Positions 1-13,028 are shown, numbered from the stretch's first letter. The stretch: DNA of 64,000 nt from Aphis gossypii (GCF_020184175.1 NC_065531.1:43111213-43175212), one strand, 5' to 3'. Numbers and translations are program-made. Notes: generated by a model from the letters alone, not told the origin.

Positions 1-434
1 CACTGACTTAATGTACACATTACATACATACAATTATTAGTTTTATTGATCAGAATTAAAAACATGTAGGTATACATCAATATCAATGATAATAATATAT
101 TATTTATTTGATATTCATTAATTCATTTTGTATATTATACATGTGTGGTCTACATTAAATACACTTAGATTTATTTGCAATAGGTATTATGTATACATAA
201 TATTAATATAATATTATTGTTTGTTTTTGGTCAATTCCTTCTAATAATGTATTTTATAAAGAAAATATAAATTCCCAACAAAAACCTAACAGTGAAAAAA
301 GGCCAAGTTCCAAACTCTCTCCCAAAAAAGTCGGCCTATCAAAGTAGTGAAATCTACGTTGTGGTCAAGTCAGCTATTTTTTAATTCAAAATCTCAATGC
401 ATTCCTACATTAAGGAGCAACACTTCTCTTTTTT
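1..434. other. AT-rich DNA, no gene seen
   Basis: I see no open coding region or recognisable element here. The stretch at about 290-420 is less AT-rich than its surroundings and may be the outer part of the fold-back element that follows. Confidence 0.5.
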
Positions 435-638
435 TTTGTATTGTTTAACACTTGGTCAGTTTCTGTGTAGATACCACTACTTACTATGATTCGCTGTCTT
501 TTTTGAGAAGAAATCTAAACCTTTTACTTTTTTCCGAGTCTTCTTCTCTCCATAATCCTCGTAAGTCATAAGCGAGCACATTCGATAATGATGTTTTATT
601 CCTCATTCAGAAACTGACCAAGTGTGAAACAATACAAA
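435..638. repeat. Fold-back/MITE-like element with 31-bp inverted arms
   Basis: Positions 435-465 and 608-638 are inverted copies of each other, matching at 30 of 31 bases; the arms contain ACTTGGTCAGTTTCTG and its complement. The 142-bp interior has no coding potential. This is the shape of a non-autonomous DNA element, but I cannot see a clear target duplication, so the superfamily is unknown. Confidence 0.6.
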
Positions 639-2780
639 CATATATACTGGATATTATCGTCTGTACTAAATAGAATTTAATTAAATCTAGTAGATTTTAA
701 TTAAAATATTATTTATAAGTTATAAACAAACATATTTATATAGTTTTTTCAATGATATTATATATGTATCTATGCAGCAGTTTATCGTCAATATAAAATT
801 AAAATAGTATAATATATTAAATAATATTATTAGTACTTTATAAAAGTATAAGAAAATATATGTGTAGGTTTTAAAATGATATACAGAGTGTAACAGGAAT
901 ATATAACAAATAACATAATATACTAAAATAGTCGACCGGGCGGAAATTTGTTGCGGCGACGCAGTAACGTAAGGCGAATAGGCCGTGGCATTGAACGTGT
1001 TAAGAAATACACACACTGGAGAGGCATTAATTTTGAAAAAAAATTCAATTTTTAGATTTTCCCCTTTAGTTACACTGTAAAATCTACCTTTGTGCCAAAT
1101 TTCACGTTTCTACCTATACGGGAAGTGTCTTATAATTTTGATGATCAGCCAGTGAGTCAGTCAGTCAGTCAGTAACAATATTGCAAATTTCGAATTCCTG
1201 CCATTTTGAAATGGCACAATATTAAGGGCTAGAGGTTAACTAGAGGTTAATCTGTGTTTTAAATTTCAAAAGTTTATCTTAAGAGGAAACAGAGATATAT
1301 GGGTTAAAAAAAAAGGGCGAATTGGTTCGTGTAAAGATACACTGGCATTGCTGTAACTTGACCTGGCGCACTGCCGTGCTCTCAGATCAAACCACATAGG
1401 TAATAAATTGTGATTACAATGTACAGTATTTTTAATGAGTAACTGCTTATCGTTTTATTATATAAGATTATGGGCCCATTTATAAAGTATAGGAAATTAT
1501 AAATAGGTACCAGTATGGAATAATCCAGGTAGGTACCTAGGCCACAGAAAGAGAAATTTATAGATATGTATTAATATTATACCCATATAATTAAGGTTAG
1601 TGATTTAACTAATGTAAACTCTTGGGTTAAACCCACCCATTATGTAATATTATAATATTTTATTATTTGTGTATTTTGTACACTATAGTACCTACATGGG
1701 CCATGGATGCATAATGCATTCTACATTTTATCACAGATTAAATAAAACCAGATAGTGCACTCCGGGATAGAACAATAGATTTCCAAATAACAGCATCTGA
1801 TTGGTTACTGCGCGTTGCAGTAGGACCAATTCTGACTTTAAATCGTAAATTATTTACCATATAAATATCTGCGTAGCCCCACTCACTCGCTTCGGACAAA
1901 AAAAAAACCAAAATATCCCTCGACTTGCTTTGCAACACCACCTCAAGTAGGTCAATCTACATATTTTACAGTCCAGATTTTTACCGGTTAAATAACAAGT
2001 ATAGAAGTTATCTCCCTTCGCTTACCGGCTCCGAATCCCAAGTTACCTTAACTATGTCTCTATGCTAGCGCCTGGGTGGATTCAAAAACATTGTATTATA
2101 CTATTTAGTATTTATATTATTATACAATGAATTATTATAATACCTAGTGGATACATTTTAAAATATAAGATGAACCTTGAAAATACGGATTAAATATGTA
2201 TTTAAGTTTTCGTTTTATGATTCAAAATATATGTTTTTTTTAATGTATTATTAATACCTACTTAAAGACAACTTAGCTTATACAGGTGTTTAGTGACAGA
2301 CCAATCTTATGATGGTACCTACCTAGGTAATAAATTCACATAGAAAGTGACTACACACTTTAAATAATGACAAGGGGCGGATTTCAATTTAGTATACAAT
2401 TTAAAATATTTAAATATTTATTTGTTTATTACATAATATTTATACTTTTAATTTTAATTTTAATTAAATGACTGGCTTAAATATATTTTAGTAAACTAAC
2501 TTTTGTTTTTATTTTCAGAAATGTTAAGTAATATCTGCAACATGGATTTTGTTATTATTTTACCCAAAACTTGCATGTAATTGCAATAACGGTTTGAGTA
2601 AGAGTTTCCGAGGAATTTGATCTCACGGTGTTTATGAAGTGTTAATTATATTGTATTTGTTAATTTATTGTTTATTTATTAAACGGTAATATATTATTAA
2701 AGACTTCGGAATGTACGAAAACAATAAGGTTTTATGATTTTAAAAAGACGTATGAAATTGATCGTTTAATTGTGACCACC
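639..2780. other. Non-coding AT-rich DNA with unassigned repeat fragments
   Basis: No gene is supported. The open frames on the minus strand at 720-1016 and 1738-1941 lack any domain or coding-like composition. The stretch around 1060-1260 reads like an interspersed repeat fragment (see the CAGT run at 1150-1173). The segment at about 1320-1400 and the one at 1740-2090 have higher GC and may be further repeat pieces. Confidence 0.45.
1150..1173. repeat. CAGT tetranucleotide run
   Basis: A short run of CAGT/GAGT units lies inside what looks like an older interspersed repeat. It is too short to be more than a local microsatellite. Confidence 0.7.
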
Positions 2781-4089
2781 CGAGCTATGTGCAAAATAGG
2801 TGATCACTGATCAGCATATAAATCCAAATCCATGGCAAAAATGAGCTGTAAGATTGCAATTCAAACGTTTAGCAATAGTGTGTCTGCAGCCATTAAAACA
2901 TGTGTAGCAACTGGGCAGTTAAATTCAACAACAGCATTAGACACGGCTAATTTTTTTCAAGAACTAAATGATTTATTTGACGTGTTAAACAGTAAAAATA
3001 TGTTTGATACAAATCCTAATAGAAGACCTATGAGTGAAAATAATCCTAATGCTTTAAATATAATTAAAAAGTCAATCGATACATTTAAAAATGCAGAAAA
3101 ACAAAATTTTAAAACATCAAATAAAATTAAAAAAGATATAATGCCATGCTTCACAGGATTCATTTGGACTTTAAATGCAATATTACATTTGTATGAGTCT
3201 CAAAAATCAGAAATGTCATTGACTATTATACCTTTAACAAAATTTTTTTTAATGACTAACCGGTTGTGTCAGGATCCTATTGAGAACTTATTTTCAATAT
3301 TCCGTCAAAAAGGAGGTTACTGTAAGAACCCAACTTGTCGTACTTTAAGATATTCTTTTGCGAGTGTATGTTCTTTTGGGTTGTTAATTGCGCTTCGGAA
3401 AAGTCCAACTGTGAAGAAGATGATGACGTATTTTTGATTTCTAATAAAATACCGATAAGAACGAAAATAGATACTATAAAAAATAATAATAGCAGTAAAG
3501 AAAATTTGGAATCAAATAGACAACTTTCGACATCACAAACATACACGTTTAATTATTCAACGTCAGAAGAAGAACCAGAGAAAGAAACGTTTGTAACACT
3601 TGAAAAGTGCTCACAAATATACTATGCTGGATATTTGGCGAAAAAATGTTTGGAACAATTTCATTGTGAACAATGTCAAAATTACTTATTAAAATCAAAT
3701 ACAACATTAGATGATAAAAACCAGCTGTTAATCTTAAATAAAACATTTGAAAATATCGAATCAAATTCCGATTCTGGGTTGAAGGTCCCATCTGACAATC
3801 TAGAACAATTTATAATTATATGCTTAAATGTTTTCAAACAAAACTCTATAATCAATTAAAAAGTGAAAAATATTTGGTTAATCAATTGATGACCAAAGCA
3901 AATCAAAACATGCCCAAAAATATTGTACAACTAGAATGTGCTAAACATTTTGAGTACATTATGAAATTGCTATTTGTTGTCAATATATACAAAACATGTA
4001 AATGGTCTTCAAAAATATCTGAACACAATAAAATAACTGCCTTCACACAGAAACCAAATCAAAAATTAAGAATCTTACAACACTTATAA
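2781..4089 (+). pseudogene. P-element (THAP9-type) transposase, C-terminal half, decayed
   Basis: The translation carries the hallmarks of the C-terminal half of P-element/THAP9 transposases. A segment near 2782 reads RAMCKIGD. Next comes a helical region, then a motif around 3270-3340 with NRLCQDPIENLFS followed by RQKGGYCKNP. A segment near 3630-3680 reads YYAGYLAKKCL with a CEQC pair. The pieces lie in three different frames (main open segments 2832-3437, then about 3440-3859, then to 4089), so at least three small indels are needed, one in an A run just after 2840. The N-terminal THAP finger and the first part of the catalytic region are absent. No terminal repeats were seen. It is a dead fragment; the family call is firm because the three motifs occur in the right order. 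Confidence 0.85.
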
Positions 4090-5718
4090 AATTTACACGA
4101 TACATTCCATATAATTAATGCACTTACATACTAGTAGAATATAATATAAACGGCTATCTTCTGAATTTAATATTATTTTATAAACAAACATGTACTTTTA
4201 TAAAAATAAAATACATAAATATGTAATGACGTAAAATTATTATGTTAAACATTTTATTATACTTTATTTATTATATGTTTTTAAACACTGTGTACTGTTA
4301 GTTATATAGTTATATTCATTATAATATTTAACTGTTGTTTTTATTATTTATAACAGGTGTTTATTATTTAAAAATAAAATAATCGCTGTAAAAAATCACA
4401 TCATAACTTGAAAAGTATTGCTTGTATGCAGAAATTAAAATATATTCCAAGTACAAAAGTACAAAGCATTAACGGTTCATATAACATGTGTATACTATAG
4501 GTATTTTATTCCTTTTAAAAATATTAATCTAGTTGCTATCGTTGATAATGATCGACGACGATTATTATTTTTTTAAATTTTGTTAGATTCAAGAGCTGCC
4601 GCAGATAACCTGTGGGAAACTGTAGCGCAACGCGCAATGCGCAAATGCCAATTGCCAAATAATGTTCATCATGAGAGTATGGTCGTGGCCAGCAGGTCGA
4701 CACGCAACGGCGGTTGACGATAACATACGACAACGACGATGCGGCGGGCAATTAGATAATAATTTATGATTTTATGTCATAATATTAATTTTATTATAGA
4801 CAAAAATAATACCTTATCGCACTCTATCGGAATTAATTTCCGCGCAACGTATTTTGTAGTGCAGTGAGCGATCTATAGTATTTATAATCAATGATATTAT
4901 CTATGCTTCTTCCAGCCAACACCATGTCACTATGCCAATCACAGATATATGTATACAATAAACTATATAGCCAACTACTTTTATTAATTGAAGTCTGGTT
5001 CGTGGCTTATCGCAGTTATTGGCAATTATCTTTTATCTAAACACCGCTATCTAAATTTATTTTACCTTACCCGATCTTCGAGCATGTGCGTAATATAGAA
5101 GCATTTTCCTGGACGTTTATAAATATCGATAAGTTCATGTGTTATAGCTATGTAATGCCTATTGTTATTTATATTATAATATGTATTTTTAATTAACTAT
5201 TACATATTCTAACTATTTTACCCTCGTGTTACCTACTACGTGTGGTTTTTTAGTAATTTAATTCTAAGAAAATAATTATGATTATACAGTTATACCTATA
5301 GGCTATGAGATAACATAGGTACACGATAAAATAGAAAAGAAATTATTTTATACATACCTATTTCCTTTGTTTTCGAAAATTGTCAGGTTAAATATTAATT
5401 CATAAGCATTTAGTAATAAGTAGTAATTATTAACTGATATTTTATCTTGCATACCGAATTATAATTATTGAGTTCGTATTTATTTACTAAGTATTTAGTA
5501 TGAACTATAATAGATTATTATCCTTATTCCTTAGTATTTAAAGGAGAATAACTCCGGAAATTTTCGTTCAAATTTCGATTGCAATACGTCAAAATTTTCA
5601 GAAAAATTAGCTGATTCACATTTTGCTTTATGGGATACCTGAATAGTAAATCTTAATTGATGAAGTATTACCTCCTATCAAATTACAAAAAAAATATTTA
5701 TAGAGTTTACAAAGAAAT
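4090..5718. other. Non-coding AT-rich DNA
   Basis: I see no gene. A GC-richer patch at about 4600-4760 breaks the AT background but contains no recognisable domain on either strand. Confidence 0.5.
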
Positions 5719-5905
5719 GTGAAAAAAATGGGCTACACTAACTATGTGAAAGAAAACTTACCAGCTAGAATGTGTGTGAAAATGACCGCGGCATTGGCGT
5801 TATTGCCACACCATTTAATTGAAAGAGGTTTTGAAAACATTAAGACTTATGCTCAAGATCACCAAGTACAATTGCGTAGATTCTTCACATATTTTGCCAG
5901 GTATA
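5719..5905 (+). pseudogene. Fragment resembling the C-terminal part of MULE-type (FLYWCH/SWIM-associated) transposases
   Basis: About 60 residues read like the end of Mutator-like transposase proteins of arthropods: LPARMCVKMTAALALLP, then an FENI helix, then a basic-aromatic stretch ending FFTYFAR. The coding similarity stops at CCAG|GTATAA, which looks like a splice donor at 5901-5906. No downstream partner exon is seen, and the open frame after it is unrelated. An upstream stop or frame change occurs just before 5719. The family call is tentative because the catalytic region is not present. Confidence 0.4.
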
Positions 5906-6178
5906 ATACTTCTATAATTTATATATATAAAAAACTGAACAAGACTACTAGAGCGGCGGACTTCGGTCGGCTCGCGAAAAGCACTCCACGACCAGCAGGG
6001 TGGTGCATTATCAGCACGGAAAGCAACGTAACAAAAATACTGTGTTTATAAATGAATGTACCATGTATTTTGGGGGAGGTAAGTCGAGGCCTGTCCCGTC
6101 TACCTCCCCCATATGTATAATTATTGTTGTTTTTCTTCAATAAACGATGGCGGCGCCGCAGCAGTAATGCGAAATAAA
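5906..6178. other. Non-coding spacer with strong hairpin
   Basis: This spacer between the MULE-like fragment and the Helitron holds a GC-richer segment (5950-6050) of unknown origin and the hairpin at 6071-6111. Confidence 0.5.
6071..6111. repeat. Perfect 11-bp stem hairpin
   Basis: TGGGGGAGGTA at 6071-6081 is exactly complementary to TACCTCCCCCA at 6101-6111, with a 19-base loop. The function is unknown. It could be the end structure of a small non-autonomous element. Confidence 0.6.
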
Positions 6179-6849
6179 TCTATAATATAAAAATGAATCG
6201 CAAAAGTGTTGTAAGCGCCTGGACCGATTTCGCTCATTCTTTTTTTGTTTGGGTCGTAATTGCCAGGAGAAGGTTCTTACGGACGAAAAATTTGAGAAAG
6301 TTATCGGGTTAGAGAAATATGACGAGGTGGTGATGAAATTACAGAAGCGCCATCTATCCAGTAAATAGTCAACTAAATTATTTTTGGTAGTCAATGGCAA
6401 CCATTTAAATAAAATAAATCATTTATTTAAAATGTTTTTAAAAATGCATGCAAATAGACATACATACAACGCCTGGACCAATTTGGCCAAATCTTTTTTT
6501 CAAATGTTCGTTTAAGTCCAAGGATGGTTTTTACGGCGAGAAAAATTAGAATTATTGCTGGAAAAACCCTAAAAATAGCCCTTTTCTTTTTAAAATAGCC
6601 CTTCCTATAATATTTATAATATAATACTGATCATATCCATGGCAACCAACAGTGTTTTATTATTTTTAAATAAATAAAACAATTCGTACTTCTTAAAAGG
6701 ATTTGACTTCAAGTCATATCAAATTTAAAAAAAAAAAGCGAGCAAGTGAGTACCGCTCTGCTGTACATTAGGTGCTGTATGGATCATTATTATATATTAT
6801 AGGAGTGTTAAATTTGAATCCAATGATAGTTATCATTGTATACGAAAAA

Positions 6850-8217
6850 CGATTCTGAACGAAGATGATTTGTCAGCCTAGGATATAATTTCTAGTGGTT
6901 GGTGAAAAAGGTGGTTTATGTTTTAATTTCCTGAATACAACAAAATTTAAGTTCTTTTATAACAATTGTAAGCTAAACTTATGAAAAACCTTGTGTTAAA
7001 TTTTCAACTCTTAGCTACTTATACAAAAATTTTTATGAAATATACCTACAAAATAATTTGCAAGTATTCATATTTTTGACGAATTTTTGTAAATATTTGA
7101 ACTTCAAATGCTAATAAAAAAAAATTGTGCCTATGTATTCTTATAATTTTTTAATCACTATAATAATAACTTATGAGGAACTTTGCATTAAATTTTCAAG
7201 TATTTTGATAGGGCCAAAAAGATTTTATCGACACATAAACAAACAATTTTCAGAAAAATTGAAAATTTCAGCTGTCTATAAATAGCTCAAAAAAAGTCAA
7301 AATATTTTGAAAATTAAATCACGTAAAGAAAACGTGAATCTTAATAGCTGGTAAAATGTTCAAGTATCTACAACTTATACTTTTTGAATAATAACAAATA
7401 TCAAAAATCGTTTGAGGCTAAACTGTTATTTAACGCCGTTTTTGTAAAAATTTAAATTTCAATTACTCATAAAAATTTTTTATCTGAATCCGGTAGAGTT
7501 TTTTTTACAGATATTTGAAGAAAAATGTATTTAGAACCTTGTACCAAATTTTCAAAACTTAATTATAAAAGAAAAAAATTTTATGATTTTTCAACTTCAA
7601 AATTACTTGCAAATTTTCGCGTTTTCGACAGATTTCGTAAAAATTTGAACTAAAAACGCTTATAAAAAAAAATTGTGACTAACGATTTTTAATTTTTTTT
7701 AGCTACATTAAAAAAACTCATAAGGAACCTTGTATTAAATTTTCAAATATTTTTGGTCATCCAAAAATTTTTTATCGACACTTTAAAAAAAATTTCTCAA
7801 AAAAAAAAAAAATGTTCAGTGGTCTATAAATAACTCATAAAAAGTCAAAATTTTTTGAAAATTTAACTTTATACGGATACTACTGACATTAACATTTGGT
7901 GAAAATTTCAAGTATTTTCAGTGATTAGTTTTTGAATTACAACCATAAAAAAAAATCGATTTGGTCGAAAACTGGTTTTGCGTAAAAATTGCCGTTTTTT
8001 CGTCATTTTTTTTTGTTTTTCTCGATTTTTTTGAAAACTGTTGGAAAATGTTAACTTTTTACCTCTATAATGCACCAAGGATATTCACTTTTACATCGGA
8101 AACCACTCCCATTGTTTGAAATTGGAGCATTATTTCGACTAGTTATGCTGTACACAGACACAAAAAAAAACACATATCATTGTAAAATCAATACATTCAT
8201 CACTTCGTTCAGAATCT
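6850..8217. repeat. 1.37 kb non-coding repeat nested in the Helitron, bounded by short inverted repeats
   Basis: GATTCTGAACGAAG at 6851-6864 is inverted as CTTCGTTCAGAATC at 8203-8216. Between them is AT-rich sequence without coding potential. The interior is built from two diverged tandem units of about 550 bp: the stretch from about 7090 to 7320 matches the stretch from about 7640 to 7860, including a shared segment around TTTTATCGACAC. I recall sequences of this kind as abundant in aphid genomes. An inverted fragment of the same family lies at 59290-59420. Confidence 0.65.
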
Positions 8218-8353
8218 AAAAGTTGTCTGTTACCTAATCGACTGAGTTTGCTTTTGTCAACTGTTACACGAAACAAATTCGTATATCGTGTTTTGTGCAG
8301 AGTGTTTAGTTAGTTAGTGTTTGTTTAGTTCGTGATTAGTGAAAAAATAATTT

Positions 8354-11300
8354 ATGTTTGATATTCCTCCTATAAGACGAAGCAATTTAGGTAGAAGAAC
8401 CAGAAATGCTACAAACCAAGCTAATTACCGATCTAATTCACATACGCGTGAAGCGCGAGCGCGACATTCAACTAATAATCGCGCAAGTTTAAATCGAGCT
8501 GCTTTCAGTTACGATGTGTCAATTGACTACAGTAACTACCAATGTATTGTTATTGGTTCTATGAACTCGGTTTGCTCACACTGTAAGGCATTAAAATACA
8601 AAAACGAAGCCAATGGATTGTGTTGCGCAAATGGTAAAGTGAAATTGATACCATTGGATCCACCACCAGAACCATTGTACTCATTGGTTTCAGGAATAGG
8701 AACAGATTCTATACACTTTTTGACAAATATCCAACAATATAACAATTGCTTTCAAATGACTTCATTTGGGGCAACAAATGTAGTTCGGGAAAATTTTATG
8801 CCAACTTTCAAGGTATGTATTATAGCAGTTACTCATAATTATTTTAGCGAACAAAATTTTCTGTCACCAAAGTTAAGATGTGTCACTAATCTTCAATTTC
8901 TTAATCATTACGAAATATATCACTTAGTCATCATATTATATGGTGTTTCAGTTTCAGTGACACTTTTATTATCTTTTATATTTGATAGATATTAGTTAAA
9001 ACTAAATATATACTTTTTAAGATCAAATATTATTTAAGTTTGATCACCGACAATCCATTAATTTATACCACACCATAATATTTTTTTTTTATTTACAGAT
9101 ACAAGGGCAAATATATCACAGAGCAGGTTCACTGTTACCAGTGTCAGATAGCGACAACAAATTCCTGCAAATTTATTTTATGGGCAATTCACCACAAGAA
9201 ATTGATCTGCGTTGTGCACATAACAATTTAGTAAAGTGGTCTATTGTAGAACAATTACAAACTTTATTTCATCAACACAATCAATTGATTATATTGTTTA
9301 AAACTGCCCTGGATCTGATGCCATCCGATAATCACAAAATTTTAATCAGAGCTGATAAAAACACCTGCAGGTCAACATACAAGACGTTTTAATGCACCAA
9401 CTATTGATGAAGTTGCTATCGTTGTAGTTGGAGAAAACTTGGAATCCCGTGATATTGTTTTACATCGTCGGAATGATCAATTACAACGTATAAAGGAAAC
9501 ACACCGCTCATATGATGCACTGCAATATCTCATTATATTTTGGCAAGGTGAAGATGGCTACGATTTCTCAATAAAAATGATAAATCCCATTGCAGGTAAC
9601 TAAAATATTAGTTTAGCTATGGCGATAATATCTCAGTCATTATATTATGTATTTTAATTTTATATTTGAATGTTATTAAAACAAAATCTATTTACAGGTT
9701 CTGAAACCAACAAAAAAGTCAGTTCAATGAACTATTATTCATACCGCCTAATGATTCGGGAAAATGAAGATAATCACATATTGAAATGTCGGCGATTATA
9801 TCACAAATATGTTGTTGACATGTATGTTAAAATTGAAACGGAGAGATTAACATTCATCAGGTTGAATTAAACCAAACTCCGATCTGAAGAGTATATTCAC
9901 CTTCGAGATGCGATTAATACTGATGGAAATGCACAGAATGTAGGTCGGATGACTATTCTTCCAGAAACATACATCGGAAGCCCTCGGCATATGCACGAAT
10001 ATGCTCAAGATGCCATGTCGTATGTTCGTCATCATGGTACAGCAGATTTGTTCATCACATTTACATGCAATCCGCAATGGATAGAAATCAATCAGGAGTT
10101 ATTCTCTGGGCAATCACCCATTGATCGTCATGATATTACAGCCAGAGTCTTTAGACAAAAGTTGAAATCTTTAATGGATTTCATCGTAAAACATAATGTG
10201 TTTGGTGAGACACGCTGCTGGATGTATTCTGTGGAGTGGCAGAAACGAGGATTGCCACATGCACACATTTTGATTTGGTTGGTTGAAAATATAAGGCCAA
10301 ATGAAGTTGATGCAGTGATATCAGCTGAAATCCCTAATGTACAAGTAGATCCTGGATTGCATGAGGTAGTTATCAAAAACATGATACATGGTCCCTGTGG
10401 AACTCTTAATCAAAATTCACCGTGTATGATGTATGGTAAATGTTCAAAACGATATCCACGGACATTAATATCGGAAACAATTACTGGTAATGACGGTTAT
10501 CCATTGTATCGTCGCAGATCGACAGCAGACAATGGAAAATCAACAATTGTCAAATTAAATCAACAAGATATTGAAATAGATAATCGTTGGATTGTTCCAT
10601 ATTCACCCATTTTATCAAAGACATTCAAAGCACACATCAACTTTGAATTTTGCCATCCAGTGAAATCTATTAAATACATTTGCAAATATGTAACCAAAGG
10701 GAGTGATATGGCTGTGATTGGAATTGGTGCAGAGAATTCAAATGATGAAGTTACCCAATACCAAATGGGCCGCTATGTCAGTAGTAATGAAGCAGTTTGG
10801 CGAATATTTTCTTTTCCTATTCATGAGAGACACCCTTCTGTTGTTCACTTAGCTGTGCATTTAGAAAATGGACAAAGAGTGTATTTTACAGCACAGAACG
10901 CAGTACAAAGAGCTGCTCAGCCACCATCTACTACATTAACCAGTTTTTTTGAGACATGCCAAAACGATGATTTCGCACAAACATTGCTATATTCTGAAAT
11001 GCCAAAATATTATACCTGGAATCAATCCTCAAGGAGATTTATACGACGGAAACAAGGAAAACCAGTTCCAGGATATACAGATGTATATTCCACCGATGCG
11101 ATTGGCCGGATTTATTCAGTACATCCAAGCAATGATGAATGTTTTTACTTACGACTGCTATTAGTCAATGTACATGGCCCAACATCATTCCAACAGTTAC
11201 GAACTGTTGATGGTGAATTGTGTGTATCCTACAGAGAAGCCTGTCAACGTTTGCAATTGCTTGAAAATGACGCTCATTGGGATCAAACTCTCAATGATGC

Positions 11301-11664
11301 TGTAATATCATCACACGCTCATCAAATACGAACATTGTTTTCTATAATAATATCTACATGCTTCCCATCAAACCCAATTGATTTGTGGATCAAGTACAAA
11401 GATTATATGTGTGATGATATTTTGTATCAAATACAGAATAGAATGGGAAATCCAAATATACAAATCAGTGAAGAAATTTACAATGAAGCATTGATTTCAA
11501 TTGAGGACATGTGCTTGATAATGTCAAACAAACTATTAATTCAATTAGGCCTGACCGCGCCCAATCGTCCAATGCATGACGCTTTTAACCAAGAGTTGCA
11601 TCGAGAAAGACTGTATGATCTCAACGCTTTGAAAGAATTAATTCAAACAAATCTTCCACTGTAA
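8354..11664 (+). pseudogene. Helitron Rep (HUH endonuclease) region, with two introns
   Basis: The start at 8354 is the first ATG after a 135-bp leader. Exon 1 is 8354-8812. An intron with GT-AG ends runs 8813-9098. Exon 2 is 9099-9595. A second intron is 9596-9697. Exon 3 runs from 9698. The N-terminal part has a small Cys-containing motif (CSHCKALK, then LCC). The Rep domain in exon 3 shows DLFITFTCNPQW, then the HUH motif in KRGLPHAHILIWL, then YICKYVTKG, which is the active-site tyrosine region of Helitron Rep proteins. Three breaks are visible: an extra A near 9357-9362, a CAA-to-TAA type stop at 9868-9870, and a frame change just before 11662. The catalytic residues are still present. 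The product would act in the nucleus on single-stranded Helitron ends. Confidence 0.88.
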
Positions 11665-13028
11665 AAGAACAACAGAAGTATGTATTTGAAACTCTTATGA
11701 AAGTAACAAATGATGAAACTGGAGGGATTTACTTCTGAGATGCACCTGGTGGTACAGGAAAAACTTTTTTGATTTCATTAATATTAGCAACAATTCGCTC
11801 ACAAAATAAAATTGCACTTGCACTCGCTTTGTCGGGAATCGCAGCAACTTTGCTTGAAGGTGGTCGAACAGCCCATTCAGCACTAAAATTGCCTTTAAAT
11901 ATGCAAAGCAATGAAACTCCAACCTGCAACGTTTCGAAGAACTCTGCAATGGCAAAGGTTTTGCAGCAATGTAAATTGATTGTTTGGGATGAATACACGA
12001 TGGCATATAAAAAATCTTTGGAGGCTTTGGACAGAACCTTAAAAGATCTACGGAGCAATAATAATCGATTTGGTGGTGCAATGATTTTATTAGCAGGAGA
12101 TTTTCGTCAAACATTGCCGGTGATTCCACGATCAACGCCAGCTGATGAACTCAATGCATGTCTAAAGTCCTCCAGTTTGTGGAAACATGTCAAAGTACTT
12201 CATTTAAGCAAGAATATACGTGTCGAGTTGCAAAATGACCAATCTGGAAACATATTCTCTAAACAACTCATTGACATTGGTAATGGCAAATTTCCTATAG
12301 ACATGTTGACTGGCTGCATTAACTTTCCTCAAAGTTTTTGTCAGTTAACTCGATCAAAAGATGAACTTATTCAGAAGGTGTTTCCAGATGTTTCTCAAAA
12401 TTACAGAAACCATGATTGGTTGAGCGAACGAGCTATACTGGCTGCAAAAAACATAGATGTAAATGAATTAAATTTCAAAATTCAAGAACAAATTACAGGC
12501 GAATTGAGGATATATAAATCAGTTGATTCGGCTACTAATCAAGATGATGTAGTCAACTATCCACCGGAATTTTTAAACTCGCTGGATTTGCCAGGATTGC
12601 CACCTCACAATCTTCAATTAAAGGTTGGATCGGTGGTTATAATGTTGCGAAATATCAACCAACCGCGTCTTTGCAACGGTACACGGTTAGCGATAAAAAA
12701 ATTACTAAACAATGTGATAGAAGCAACTATACTCAAAGGAAAGTATAAAGGAGAAGATGTTCTCATACCGCGCATCCCAATGATTCCGACTGATGTGCCA
12801 TTTGAGTTTAAACGACTACAGTTTCCAGTGCGTCTTGCTTTTGCTATGATTATAAACAAGTCCCAGGGGCAATCATTAAGTGTTTGTGGTATTAACCTAG
12901 AAAACCCATGTTTCTCACATGGTCAATTGTATGTTGCCTGTTCCCGTGTTGGAAAACCATCAGATTTGTTTATCTATGCGCCAGGTAATCAAACAAAAAA
13001 CATCGTATACCACAAAGCAGTACAATGA
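11665..13028 (+). pseudogene. Helitron Pif1-like helicase region
   Basis: This is the C-terminal half of the Rep-helicase protein, continuing from the Rep region after a one-base frame change around 11640-11660. A stop at 11736-11738 sits immediately before the Walker A loop DAPGGTGKTFLI (11739-11774). The downstream open frame has the Pif1-type motifs: a Walker B-like VWDEYTMA (about 11979), LAGDFRQTLPVI (about 12090), and the C-terminal INKSQGQSL and YVACSRVG (about 12850-12950). It ends at 13026-13028, about 270 bp before the 3' hairpin. Apart from the single stop, the helicase is intact over about 430 codons. It unwinds DNA during rolling-circle transposition. Confidence 0.88.

Noticed and set aside
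720..1941. Two minus-strand open frames of 67-98 codons (720-1016 and 1738-1941)
   Set aside because: They show no domain, no splice context and AT-driven composition, and lie in repeat-like sequence.
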